Positions 9,661 through 26,240 of a stretch of DNA of 64,000 nucleotides are shown here, one piece after another (positions within the stretch are counted from its first letter, which is position 1; every line of letters begins with the position of its first letter). The stretch comes from Epiperipatus broadwayi. Its lineage: Eukaryota; Onychophora; Udeonychophora; Euonychophora; Peripatidae. The stretch covers positions 1,387,501 to 1,451,500 of the forward strand of contig JAQFVV010000204.1 in NCBI GenBank assembly GCA_028023455.1, given 5' to 3'. Position numbers and translations under genes: made by a program. The notes beneath the pieces were generated by a model. It was not told where the DNA came from. It saw only the letters and a program-made list of their open reading frames with translations, and did not search any database.

Positions 9661-11307
9661 TGTTCCTCCCAACAATGTCCCAACAAAAGATTCAGGAACA
9701 CAAAGGGGTCACAAGAAAACCCCATCTCCACTATCATCAATGAAGCAGACACCTCATTATCAGGGACACCCATTGATCCATGTCCCACCATTCACATCAA
9801 AATAAGAAACCTGGTAAATCATGCTCTATTAGATTCAGGGAGTCAAGTTTCCCTAATATCAAAAGGATGGTATGACCAGTTGGAAAAGGGAAAACATGTA
9901 CGGTTACCCACCCAGGCTGTTCAATTAACACTTGCTAATGGAAAGAAAACCAAAACAGAAAATTACCAAGTTTGGCTAGAAATGACCCTCAGCAACACCA
10001 CAGTTGGACACACCTTTTTGATTGTAGCTGGGTTGATTCATAACCTTGTGATAGGCTCAGATTTTTTATATCAACACCAGTGTACAATAGATTATGCCCA
10101 GTGCAAGCTGATTTTCAGGAAAGAACAAATCCCTTTTAGAGGCCTGAATAGTAATACCTGCATGAGAGTAGGGTGTATTGCTCAGGAAGCAGACCTAGAG
10201 CTCATCAAAAAAAAGGTTCAAGAATCAGCATTAATGTCTCCAAAAGATCAAGACCAACTATGCCAGATCCTCACCAACAATGTGAAAGTATTCTCCAATA
10301 CACTGGGGAAAATTAAGGGTTATGTGCACTGCATTAAAGTCAAAGAAGAAAACTATTTTCAAATGAAGACATATCCGATCCCATTCCAATACAAAGAGGA
10401 AGTCAACCACAAAATAGAACAGATGATGGATTGGAAAATTATAGAAAAGGGACCATCACCACATAACAACCCTTTGGTGGTAGTCAAAAACAAAAGCGAT
10501 GCCATCCGACTATGTTTAGATGTCCACAGGCTCAATAGCATTACAGTCCCTGAATGAGATGTTCCACCATCTGTCCAAGAAATATTCACTCGACTTAGAA
10601 ACAAGGCTGTGTTTTCTACATTGGACCTTATGGCCAGTTACTGGCAAATGACACTAGACCCAAGGGATCGGAAGTATACTGCCTTTAGACACAATGGTCA
10701 GACTCATCAGTTCAGGATAGCGGAGCTGTATTGATCAATAGCGGAGCTGGATTGATGAGATGCATTGACATGGTCTTATCAGAAGAAATTAAGAAACATC
10801 TTTGTTTGTTGATGATGTGGTGATTGCCTCACAAAACATTGAAGAACATCTAAGGTGTCTAAAGAAGTTTTTCCAGGAGTGTGCTGAAAAGAATATTACA
10901 GTTAACCTGGAAAGAGTTGTTTTGCCCTCCCCAAGATATCCTTCCTGGGACACATTGTAAATGGACAGGGTATTAAGACACACCCGGACAAAGTGGAAGC
11001 CATCAAAAAATTTCCCAAGCCTACCACCCGAAAGCACGTCCGGTCATTCTTAGGGTTGTGCAATTATTACCACAAATTCTACCCTGGCTTTGCACAAGAC
11101 ACCCCCCATCTGATAAATCTTCTAAAGAAAGGCCAGTGATGGATCTGGACAAGTAAACATGATGAAGAGTTTGAAAGTATTAAGAAAAAGTTTTTAAAAA
11201 TGGTCATGCTCCACCAGGCTGATTTTACATGTCCTTTCTATGTCCAGACAGACAGTAGTAAGAAGGGATTAGAAGCCATCATATTCCAAATGGGGGAAAA
11301 GTGGTAA
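9661..11307 (+). pseudogene. pol: Broken pol: protease and reverse transcriptase of the gypsy element
   Basis: In frame 1 an aspartic protease motif LLDSGSQVS is encoded around 9820-9850. It is followed by an RT beginning near 10300, with the LDVHRLN-type box near 10515 and STLDLMASYWQ near 10615. TGA stops interrupt at 10555-10557, 10732-10734 and 11137-11139, and a TAA at 11305-11307. The conserved MPFGL...APATF segment is missing. In its place a short direct duplication (AGCGGAGCTG at 10719-10728 and again at 10742-10751) marks a rearrangement. The catalytic FVDD box is recognisable near 10803, and the FLG-like and thumb/connection parts follow to about 11130. The enzyme cannot be functional. 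Confidence 0.88.
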
Positions 11308-12913
11308 ACATCAAGTAATCAGTTTTTGCAGCCATACCCTTCAAGGGGCAGAACTAAATTATACTGTTACGGAACAAGAGACACTGGCAATTCTCTGGGC
11401 CTGCAATAAATTCAAGCAGATTTTGCTTGGATCAGAGGTCATCATCATTACAGACCACAAGTACTTAGAGTTTCTCAACCATAGCTATTTAACCAATGAA
11501 CAGCTAATCTGTTGGAGCTTATCCTTTCAAAAGTTCAACTACAAAGTAATATACTGCCCAGGGCCTGAAAATCTCATTGCTGATATCCTAAGTTGCCATC
11601 CTATTGAGACACTCCCAGAAAACCCAACCCTGGGAGATCAACCACTTACAGTAATGCTGAATGGAGCAAACACTGAGGTAGAAAATCAACTGGATAGGCT
11701 CCCTTACTGGGAGGCTAAGAAAGCAAGTTACCAATGGATAATTGATGGCCTCCACCAGTCACAATCTTTGCAAGTCTACTATCCCAAGGTCCCTATTGGT
11801 CGATATAGGATCAGAAATAGAATCCTGCAAATTTGAACCAAAGATTATGATAATCCATGGAAGATCCTGGTACCCAGCAACCTACATACCCCTTTAATAG
11901 ACCATATTCATAATTTAATAGAACATTATGGCCCAAGGAAAACTGAAGAGGCACTAAGGCAGCAGTTTTACTGGGATGGTCTATATACTCATGTGTTGGC
12001 AGTGCTTAGGAATTGTGCTATTTGTGCTAGGAGTAAACTTCCAAACAAATTATATGCTGGCCATCTTACTCTCATTATTCCATCCAAACCAAATGAACTA
12101 TTGGCAATTGATCACTATGGGCCTCTACCAGCGTTTAAGCATTACCAGTACCTCTTGGTAACTTATGATGTATTTTCAAAATATGTATGTGCTTATCTGG
12201 TATGGAGCATCAACTCATGAAATGCAATTTGAGTTTTGCAGCAAAAACAGTTCCATGAAGTTGGAAAACCTATGACCATTTTATCAGACCATGGATCTGC
12301 TTTCACCTCCAAAGAATGGAAGGCATGGGTTAAAAATCAAGTCATCAAACACACACTAACATCCATTTGAAACCCCCAATCTAACCCCTGTGAGCGAGTG
12401 ATGAAAGAAATCAACTGTCTCTACAGAACAAATATTCATGATAACCACAGAGGTTGGGTGAATCACCACAAAAAGGTGACCCAATATATTAATAATACCA
12501 TCAATGAATCAACAGGATTTACACCAGTGTGACTCCACTTTGGAAAACCATGCCCCTTGCTAGTCAAAACCCAGGTACAAATCAATCACAGACATATAAA
12601 TCTTAAAAGAGTCCAGGGTAAGGCTAGAATATGAATGACTCAAATGGCTAAGCTTCGAGAGAGGAAAAAAGACACTAAACCACATTCTTTTAAAATAGGA
12701 GACCTGGTCTGGGTGACGGACCCAAAACCAAGTAATGTAAACAATAGAGAATCCCAGAAGTTCTTCCCACTATATAAAGGACCATGTCTCATTCAACAAA
12801 AGTGTGGAAACAATGCCTTCCTGTTATCTAAGGATGGAGTGGTGAAAGGAACATTTAATGCTCAACATTTAAAACCATACTATGAAATACCTCCAGATCC
12901 AGAGAAAGTTTAA
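11308..12913 (+). pseudogene. pol: Broken pol: RNase H and integrase of the gypsy element
   Basis: After a frameshift between 11307 and 11363 the frame is continuous (frame 2) to 12913 apart from stops. An RNase H region reads ETLAILWA near 11380, TDHKYLEFL near 11450 and an ADILS box near 11580. The integrase has an HHCC zinc motif (HNLIEH near 11910, CAIC near 12017), a first catalytic Asp in LLAIDHYGP near 12105, a second in ILSDHGSAF near 12280 and a Glu in NPCERV near 12390. A C-terminal segment with GDLVWV near 12700 reaches the natural stop at 12911-12913. Internal stops at 11834, 12218, 12230, 12368, 12530 and 12632 are all TGA. Confidence 0.9.
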
Positions 12914-13291
12914 ATTATTTTCAAAATGTGAGACCCTTTGTGTATGACCCCATAAAATTGAAACACATATTGATTATGTTTCTGGACTGTTGATACATAA
13001 ATCTTGTCTAAGGACTATTACCTAATAGTAACTAAATGAAGTAAGAAGATTAAGTTAGTAGAATGAGGAAGATAAGAAAGAATTGCTAAGAAAATAAATC
13101 GTTTAATAAGATGACAGTTTAAGAATTGTAATTTCAGCAGAGTAATAAATTTAGAAGAAACTAAAGGCTTGCAGATCTCAACACAGTTACCATTCCAATA
13201 ATAATATAATAAACCTTGGTCAACAAACCCTTGGTCAGCCTCTATTGTCACTGGACACCCAAGTAAAATGTTTTTTTTTGTTTTTTTCCCA
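12914..13291 (+). other. 3' untranslated part of the gypsy element
   Basis: This stretch lies between the integrase stop and the 3' LTR. I see no env-like frame. The bases directly before the 3' LTR are T-rich (about 13269-13290) rather than the polypurine tract expected for plus-strand priming; a purine-rich stretch lies farther upstream near 13037-13085. Confidence 0.6.
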
Positions 13292-16264
13292 TGAAGCTGG
13301 AAATATAGTACGGTACATATTCCTGCTTCACCTAGTGCCAATGTCATCAGCACTAGTCTGGGTTTGAACCTAATCTTTATTAACTGACACCCATTTCATA
13401 ATAGGTGGTAGTATATTTTAATCAATATTATAATCTTTTATATTTCATTAATCTTATTTTATAATTAAAACTAACCTTTTAAAATTAGTTTATTTATTTT
13501 ACATTTGTAAAAATGTATATTGTGTTTATTTTATCAAATTGAATTGAATCCTAGATATCTATAAAATGTTACAAATATTTCAAATTCTTTATTAAAGTTC
13601 ATTTTCTTCAATAAATCAGTTGGTAACATTTTATATTTATCTTTTAATCAATGTACACTTGAGAATCAATTATTTAAACAATGTAATATTTTTAAGAAAT
13701 ATTTTATAAAAGTTTATACCAAATATGTTTGAAAGTCATTGTACCAAATTTTTCTGAATAAAATCTACATTTTGTTAATCTAAACCATAATTAAATAGAT
13801 TTTGTTAGTACAATGACTGATAAACTTAATATGCTTGTTGTTGTTGTTTTTTTAATTAGCAAATAAACCCTTGGGGTATGTTCATGCAGAGTTAGGGATT
13901 TTCCCTCCAAAGTGGCACCAACTTCACAGAACTGCTGAGGGCAGTTACGGATGGTGGGGGTGAGTGTAGATTTAATCCTTTAGATAAGACCAGAACACAT
14001 AAATAGTGGAAAATTTGATTAGGGATTTATTGTTGAGTTTACTGAAGAGTAGTGATTAAACTATATACAAGACATCGTGCCTAAAAGAATGGCTGGCTAA
14101 AAGATTGACTGTGCTTCCCGGAGCTGTGTCTCACCAGCTCATCAATGCCATCCAGTGCTGTCAACATCTAGCTGGAGCCTGTATGTGTCAAGTAAACCTG
14201 CTAATACTCTGACTGTAACTGCCTCTGTCAAGCCATGAAACATCTTCCAATAGGTATATTATTATAATCTCCAATTTGCTGCAAGCCACTGATTTTATTT
14301 CACTTGTTTAAATCAATATTAATTTATATATTTTATATATATATATATATGTGTGTAATGTTTATATGGCTTGGTTTAAAATGCGTCTTTTAATTTTATT
14401 CAATTTAAAATATCAATTCTTATAAAATTTTACATTATTTTGATGCGGCAAATTAAATTAATTTTTGTCGGTTTGTTTAGATTATTTGACTTACTGAAAT
14501 GGCCAACTACAAAATTCAATCAGCTATTAACTTTAAATCCTCCCCCTGTTATTTTTTTTAATTTAAAAATCATTACAAGAAGACTTCCTTCCGTAAATTA
14601 ATTAATAGAAAGCTCATGTAGTTTTGTACCTCATATATATATTTATTTGAATGATTGAAATTATTTTAAAAGTATCTTACTATTACCTCCAATTTAAAAT
14701 AGCCCTGTAATTATTTCTGAAAGAATAAATAATTTTAGTGAATCAATTAAGTAAAGTTTATCATAGAATTTTATCAGTATATATATTTCATACATATATT
14801 TTATTTGTCAGAAAATATTAAAATTATGATTTACAATTTATTAGTTTGATATTTAATGCCTGTCTATGTTAATTAAAGACAAGTCCTATTTTGTAATCTT
14901 CCGTGATGAGTGGGGAAAACAATTTTACCTTTTAGTTTTAATTCTTGCCTTTCTTTTTGTAATATAATTTACTATTCATTTATTAATGACCTAACATTTC
15001 TCGGACTTTACATTATATCAGGGAGCCAATGATTTTAATCAGAATTTATTATTTTGTTAATGATACACTATCTATCTATATACATCTAAGGCAGTGTGTA
15101 TTTATAGTTACAACCATTTCTTTATTATTGCTATTCTTGCTTTGCTACCAACCTCTTAGGACCTTCAGAATCTGACCAGTCCAACCTTTTACCCTCCCTC
15201 AAAGTAAAGATATTTCATACCAAGCATTACCATTAAGATGTGTATTCACATCAAAATATTATTGTGATTATTTAGAGACATGCTTTGGCTGGAGGGCTAA
15301 CATTTCTCTTATCTCCTGTACATATCAGGAACTTCTTTAGCAAATACACCCAGAGGTTCATAGCAGGTCTTATTTCTTTTTTTGTATTTTGTAATAGCAT
15401 ACTGCCCTCATCATCATTTTATAGCTTTATGAAGCAATCCTGAAATGCTCTCTGCCATGATGGCACGTCCTTCACAAACAAATTCCGTAATTAATTAAAT
15501 CTGACTGTATAATTGTCAATTATTTATTTAAGAACTATTTTGCTACCCACACTCATTATATACAAATGATGTTAAATGTAATAGTATTTTAATTGCATAT
15601 CTTTCATATCTTGTAATATATATAAAATAGATTTGTAATTGGTCAAAGAGGGCTAATAACATTTTATTGCTGATTGGTTTTTGGCTGACCAATTAACAAA
15701 CTTTTACATTGTTTGTCAAAGCCGCATCAAAATGAATTAAATGAAATAACCAAGTTGTATAAACAAAGACTTAACTTATTTTGTACTAAATTCTTTAATA
15801 AATTCCTATAATATTGTCATTTAAATAAGCTTAGTTTGTCATCACTCCCCATCTCTAAGGTTAATTACTCTATTTAATTAAACATTTCTTTGATTTAAAT
15901 TCACTTCTTTGTAATGCTGCCATAAAGAATTATCATTATTATGGTTCAAATAATTAGTAATCGATCAAATCATATCTGTACCATTCTGCAATTGTCAGAA
16001 TGCATTAAATCATTAATTTTTCATATAAACCCTTTATTATTTTGAGTCTCTATGTGAACCAGACCTCCAGGTGGAACGGAATAAAACCAAGCACTGCCTG
16101 TGTCATCACAAATGTTATTCATTAGTCATAGAGGCAATAGTTTAGGCAAATAGGTTAGGATTCATCCTTGTCCTGACATATGTATCTTGTGCATGGTTGG
16201 AATCAAGGTACTTTTTCTTGGATTATTGGTCTTGTTGAATGAATATACGATTGTGACTGGCACA
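13292..16264 (+). repeat. 3' LTR of the gypsy element (2973 bp)
   Basis: Matches 3196-6167 along its whole length with scattered substitutions and short indels, such as a longer TA run near 14336-14350 and a deletion near 15222. It ends GGCACA directly before the resumed LINE sequence. Confidence 0.92.
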
Positions 16265-17585
16265 CAAGAGAACAAGCTGGATTTAAAAGTTGTTTTAGTA
16301 CAGTACATCATATCCAGGTATTGAGAGAAATTATAGAAAGACAAATGAATATGAGTTGCCATTATGCTTAGGATTTGTAGACTATGAAAAGGCATTTGCT
16401 TCTATAAACATTTCTTCAGTGATTAAAGCATTGGATCATCAAGGTGTAGATCCAGGATATTGCCATATATTAAAGAATATTTATAAAAATGCAACAGCAA
16501 CAATTAGATTAGATAATGATAGTAGGAAAATCAACATTGAAAAAGGTGTGAAACAGGGTGACTCCATATCTTCAAAACTTTTTACAGCAGTGCTGCCAGA
16601 AGTATTTTGTGGATTAAAATGGGAAGCTAAAGGAGTGAAAGTAAATGGAGATTATTTAAGTCATTTAGATTTTGCAGATGATGTAGTTGTTTTTGCAAAT
16701 AATGCTTTAGAGCTACAGGAAATGTTGCAGGAGTTATCAGATGAAAGTAGGAATATAAGACTAAAGATAAATGTTAAAAAGACTAAAGTAATGTTTAATA
16801 GATTTTCTCAAAATATGAAAATAAAGATTGATTATGAAGAGTTAGAAGAAGTTAACAGTTACAAATACCTTGGTCAGATTATTAATACAGATGGAAATAT
16901 AATGGATGATTAATATAAAGATAAATGTTAAAAAGACTAAAGTAATGTTTAATAGATTTTCTCAAAATATGAAAATAAAGATTGATTATGAAGAGTTAGA
17001 AGAAGTTAACAGTTACAAATACCTTGGTCAGATTATTAATACAGATGGAAATATAATGGATGAAATTAATAATAGAATTAAACTTGTTTGGAGTGCTTTT
17101 GGTAGAAATAACTTGATACTAAAAGGAAATATGCCTATTTGTTTGAAAAGGAAGGTTTTTAATAAATGTGTTTTGCCAGTTCTTACTTATTGATCTGAGA
17201 TATGGACACTTAATAGAAAATCAATACAGAGACTTCACTCAAAGAAGTATGGAGAGATGCATGTTAGGAGTAACAAGAAGGCATCAAAAACAATGTATGT
17301 GTAAGAGAACAAACAGTTGTTACTGACCTCATTGAAAAAATTAAAAGACTGAAGTGGAGTTGGACTGGACATATTGTTAAAAAAGATGATAATAGATTGA
17401 CAATTGAAATTTTAAACTGGATTCCAAAAGATTGTAAAAGACCAGAAATGAACCATATGTGAGATGGATGGATGAAATAAGAAAGTGTGCAGTGGTGGTG
17501 TGGAGAAGAGAAGCTAAAGATAGAAAAAGATGGATTGAACTTGGAGAGACCTTCATCCTGCAGTGGATTGATAATGGTTGAGGAT
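16265..17585 (+). pseudogene. RTE-clade LINE copy A, downstream half
   Basis: Continues the RTE copy interrupted at 3195, from the EQAGFKSG-like motif to the C-terminal ILQWIDNG-like end and a 3' tail with GGATGATATA. It covers RT palm motifs (FVDYEKAF near 16375, QGDSIS near 16555, FADDVVVFANN near 16672) and the C-terminal region typical of RTE/BovB elements. One frame runs 16356-16913. A 147-bp tandem duplication then inserts a stop, and a second frame runs 16906-17193, ending at a TGA. Further frame losses occur after 17230. It is non-functional. Confidence 0.9.
16763..17063 (+). repeat. Tandem duplication inside RTE copy A
   Basis: 16763-16909 is repeated, apparently without any difference, at 16917-17063 (offset 154). 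It duplicates about 49 codons just after the FADD box of the reverse transcriptase. Perfect identity inside an otherwise decayed element points to a very recent event or an assembly error. Confidence 0.9.
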
Positions 17586-18775
17586 GATATATATATAATA
17601 TGATTTTGTTTGCAAACATATTTGTTATATTCATGTAAAAATAATTCAATTTATCTTTATCTTTCTAAGTTATTTTTTTTTTTTGGGGAATGCTAAAAAT
17701 ATATAAACAACAAATCATAATAAAAAGAATAATAATAATAATATTTTAATTTCTTTTTATTATTATTATTATTATAACCTCCTAAATTTAAAGTTCATTA
17801 AATTTGTTTGTTTTTACAATTGATGTCACATTGACATTAGCAAAGGATTAAAAGGAAAAAAGAAATATGGCAAAGCAGTTTTATTTAGATAAGTAAAAAT
17901 TACTGAAATAAATACTCTTATTATGGTTAAGTGAAAGAAATCAACAATTTTTATAAAGGTTTACAATGTGTCATCTAATTTAAAAGCTGGTATTATTTAT
18001 CCAGTTATCAGGAATTGAAGTTTTTTTGATGGTTTGTTTTAAAGAGATAGATATTTTTAGGTTCTTTTGTGAGATACACTTTTTTCTTTTGTCATTATCC
18101 TCATGCTAGGATATAACTTTGGCAAGGAATGCAATAGAATGAAGGATTGCACATCCCTGGGACTATTTTATTTAGCCAATCATCTTAAAAGTCTTTATAA
18201 CAAATTTGCTTTTACTATTCTGAAAAATATATTGAGAAGTAACTAAGGTTTTCTTTTTTAATGGTAAACAACCCTCTTTGTGAAATCTCTATTGATGTCT
18301 GAATTACTATAGTTTCTTTTGAACAATAATCTCTTAGAAACCTTGTGATGTCAAAAATATCCATTATTCTGTTCATATATCTGTACACACACCTTGTATT
18401 TTTTTTAGAACAACATTACTTTCAAAAAATACCAAAAATAACTTAAAGTGAGTAATAATAATTGTAATTAAATTAAATAAAAATTATTTTTATGTAATAT
18501 ATTGAATTTTAAATTTAGCATCTCTCTTATATATATATTAAACAAATATTTTTGCATACACCTTCCATTACTAATATAACTACAGTAACTTCCAATAATA
18601 ACTAAATATATTATTTCAATTATCTTTTTTTTTATTTAAGACAACTTTACACTTAAATGCAAATAAATTTCTCAACTTTCTACAATTAAAATGTTTGAAA
18701 TGAAAAATACAAATGTGCACATGAAAATAAAATTATCACAAGTTTTATTTTCAAAAATTAAATTGATGGTGGCAA
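17586..18775. other. A+T-rich gap between two RTE copies
   Basis: Contains short AAT/ATT runs near 17726-17775 that could form a small hairpin, and no recognisable gene or element. Confidence 0.6.
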
Positions 18776-24204
<5,429 letters not shown>

Positions 24205-24302
24205 AATATATAAAGAGCCTGCTACTAGTTCTAAACAAGCATTTTTTTTTTTTATAAAATAAGTAAGCTTGTTTAGAGATAGTAGCAGGCTCTTTATATA
24301 TT
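24205..24302. repeat. Short inverted repeat (36-bp arms)
   Basis: Arms 24205-24240 and 24267-24302 are complementary except for two positions, around a T-rich 26-base spacer. The arms carry AGAGCCTGCTACTA and its reverse complement. It could be a small MITE-like or foldback insertion; no target duplication is evident. Confidence 0.85.
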
Positions 24303-24529
24303 ACATATTGGTAATACAAGCTATATAGGTCATGTGATATATGATTGATTTTTACTATTAAAAAGATAATAATTAACGTTAATATCTCCAAATTTAAAAA
24401 TATTATAATAAATTTATGCTAGAAACTACAAATTATTTCAAAATATTAATAGATCTTAGTGACAATCCACTAAGCTATGCTACACACACAACTGTTACTA
24501 CAAAGTAGAAATTGTAAGTAAATTTTTAA

Positions 24530-26240
24530 ATAAAAACATGAAGGCAAAGGAAAAAAAGACTGTAAAAGTATTTAAAAACGATCATTTAAAAGAACAGAAA
24601 TTTTTTTTAAAGAGTTTTTTTAAATGATACAAAAAAAGATACAATGATAGTATAGATAAATATGTTACTGACTTTTCAAATAATCTGTTCAAAAAAACAA
24701 AAAGCTCAAAGTATACACAACATTTTGATATTTAAAAAAGCAATAAAAAAAGGAATGACAATATTACTAAAAAAGGGAAGAATATCTCAAGTCATGTGAA
24801 ATGTTCTTCAAAAAACTACATAACAATAAAAAAACAAGAAAAAAAATAGTTCCTAAAATTACAATAATATCTCTTAAAATATCAAATTTAATTGAAGTAG
24901 TGAGACATGAATAATTAAATTTATAAAAAATGAAAAAAACCTCCAAAAACAATAATTATTAATATCTTAAAAAAATAGATGAAGTAATTGATAAAATTAT
25001 AACTAAACAGTATACTAGCCATCTAAAATAATAAATATGTACTAGATACATTGAAAAATGCAACAGTGATATTAGTATTTAAGAAAAGTGAAGATATTAA
25101 AGTTTACAAATTTATCAATCTCTTCAATTCTATAGAATAACATTATGAATATTAGTAATCTTTTCTACAGTTAACTTTGGATTCAAACCAACTAAAATGC
25201 ACAAGATGGATTTGTATCATGATAGATGATATACACATATTTAGAGAAGTTATATAACAACTTAATGAGTATGAATATTAGTTTTAAATTGAATTTTAGA
25301 AAATAAACATGAATTTATTTATATAAGTATTTCTGGGAATTAAAGCTTTGGAATAGCAAAACATTTTCAAAATTTTAACGTATATTTTTCAAAATACAAC
25401 AAAGATAATTATATTGTATTATTTCATATTTTCATGCTAAAAAAATTAATAATAAAGTTTAAAGGTTGTGTAGTTCATGTATTTTACTATTTGAAATTTT
25501 ATTTAACCATTTTACAGAATATATTTTCTGAATTAAAATGGAAGTGAAAAAAATGAAGATCATTTAAGCCATCTAAATTTTGGACATGAAATCATTTTTG
25601 CTGATATTTTAGTATTTCGTGGCATGTTTAAATAGCTAACATATAAAAACAAAAAAATATGACTACAAATAAATGATAAAGGAAAAGCAATGTTTATTGC
25701 TTCTTCAAAATATAAGAAAATAAAGATTAATCATAATGAATTTGAAGAATTAACAATTCCAAATACCTTTGTCAAATTATTATACAGAAACAAACATAAA
25801 TTTGGATGGAGTACTTTTGATAATTATAATTATGTTTGCAAAGCAAGATTTTTGTTAATAGCATTTAGTAATGCTTTCTTGATACTTGGACATTAAATAA
25901 AAGAATACTAAAATTTTAATTCCAAAATAATGTATTGAAAGTTATATTATTGGAAATAACTAGAAATTACCAAATGCAAAATAAATTGATGAGAAGAAAA
26001 CAAAATTATTGACATTAATTTAACTAATAAGAAACTAAAATGGATATGGAATGAACCCTATCACAGAAATAGGTGACAATAAAAGGGCAAGTGAAATTTA
26101 AACTTGATCCTAAAAACACTAAAAAAAATACATGTGGTGATAATAAATAAAATGAGAATATTTTGAAAAATAAACTATATATAAAAAAATCTGTAAAGGC
26201 CTTTTTTCTGTAGTGGATCAATAATAGTTAAAAATGATGG
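24530..26240 (+). pseudogene. RTE LINE copy C, very old and degenerate
   Basis: No open frame, but nucleotide-level and broken protein similarity to copies A and B runs in order. An AAAGCTCAAAG...ACAACATTTTG block lies near 24700, an ATTGAAAAATGCAACAGTG block near 25050, an LFN-like stretch near 25120, a block matching FHQP...GFKSG to LREV near 25175-25260, a block matching the EELEEV region near 25690-25760, a WSW-like block near 26040 and the GTGGATCAATAATAG 3' end near 26213-26228. The order and the end point match copy B, which supports one ancient 5'-truncated insertion. The start coordinate is approximate. Confidence 0.75.

Larger units (their letters stand above)
3192..16268 (+). mobile_element. 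Ty3/gypsy LTR retrotransposon with 3-kb LTRs, inserted in RTE copy A
   Basis: Two direct repeats of about 2.97 kb (3196-6167 and 13292-16264) flank a 7.1-kb interior with gag- and pol-like remains in the order gag, protease, RT, RNase H, integrase, which defines Ty3/gypsy. The LTRs start with TG and end with CA. The bases next to them, CAGG (3192-3195) and CAAG (16265-16268), fit a 4-bp target duplication with one later change. The flanking LINE sequence rejoins cleanly across the element, fixing both ends. Stops and frameshifts in all coding parts and differences of a few percent between the LTRs (by eye) show that this is an old, dead insertion. No env-like frame is visible between the integrase and the 3' LTR. 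Confidence 0.92.

Noticed and set aside
8510-12634. TGA as a reassigned sense codon in this genome
   Set aside because: The same region also has TAA stops and frameshifts, the open RTE frame reads normally with TGG for Trp, and CpG decay explains the TGA bias.
13269-13291. Polypurine tract before the 3' LTR of the gypsy element
   Set aside because: The bases here are T-rich on the plus strand, the opposite of what is expected for an element in this orientation.
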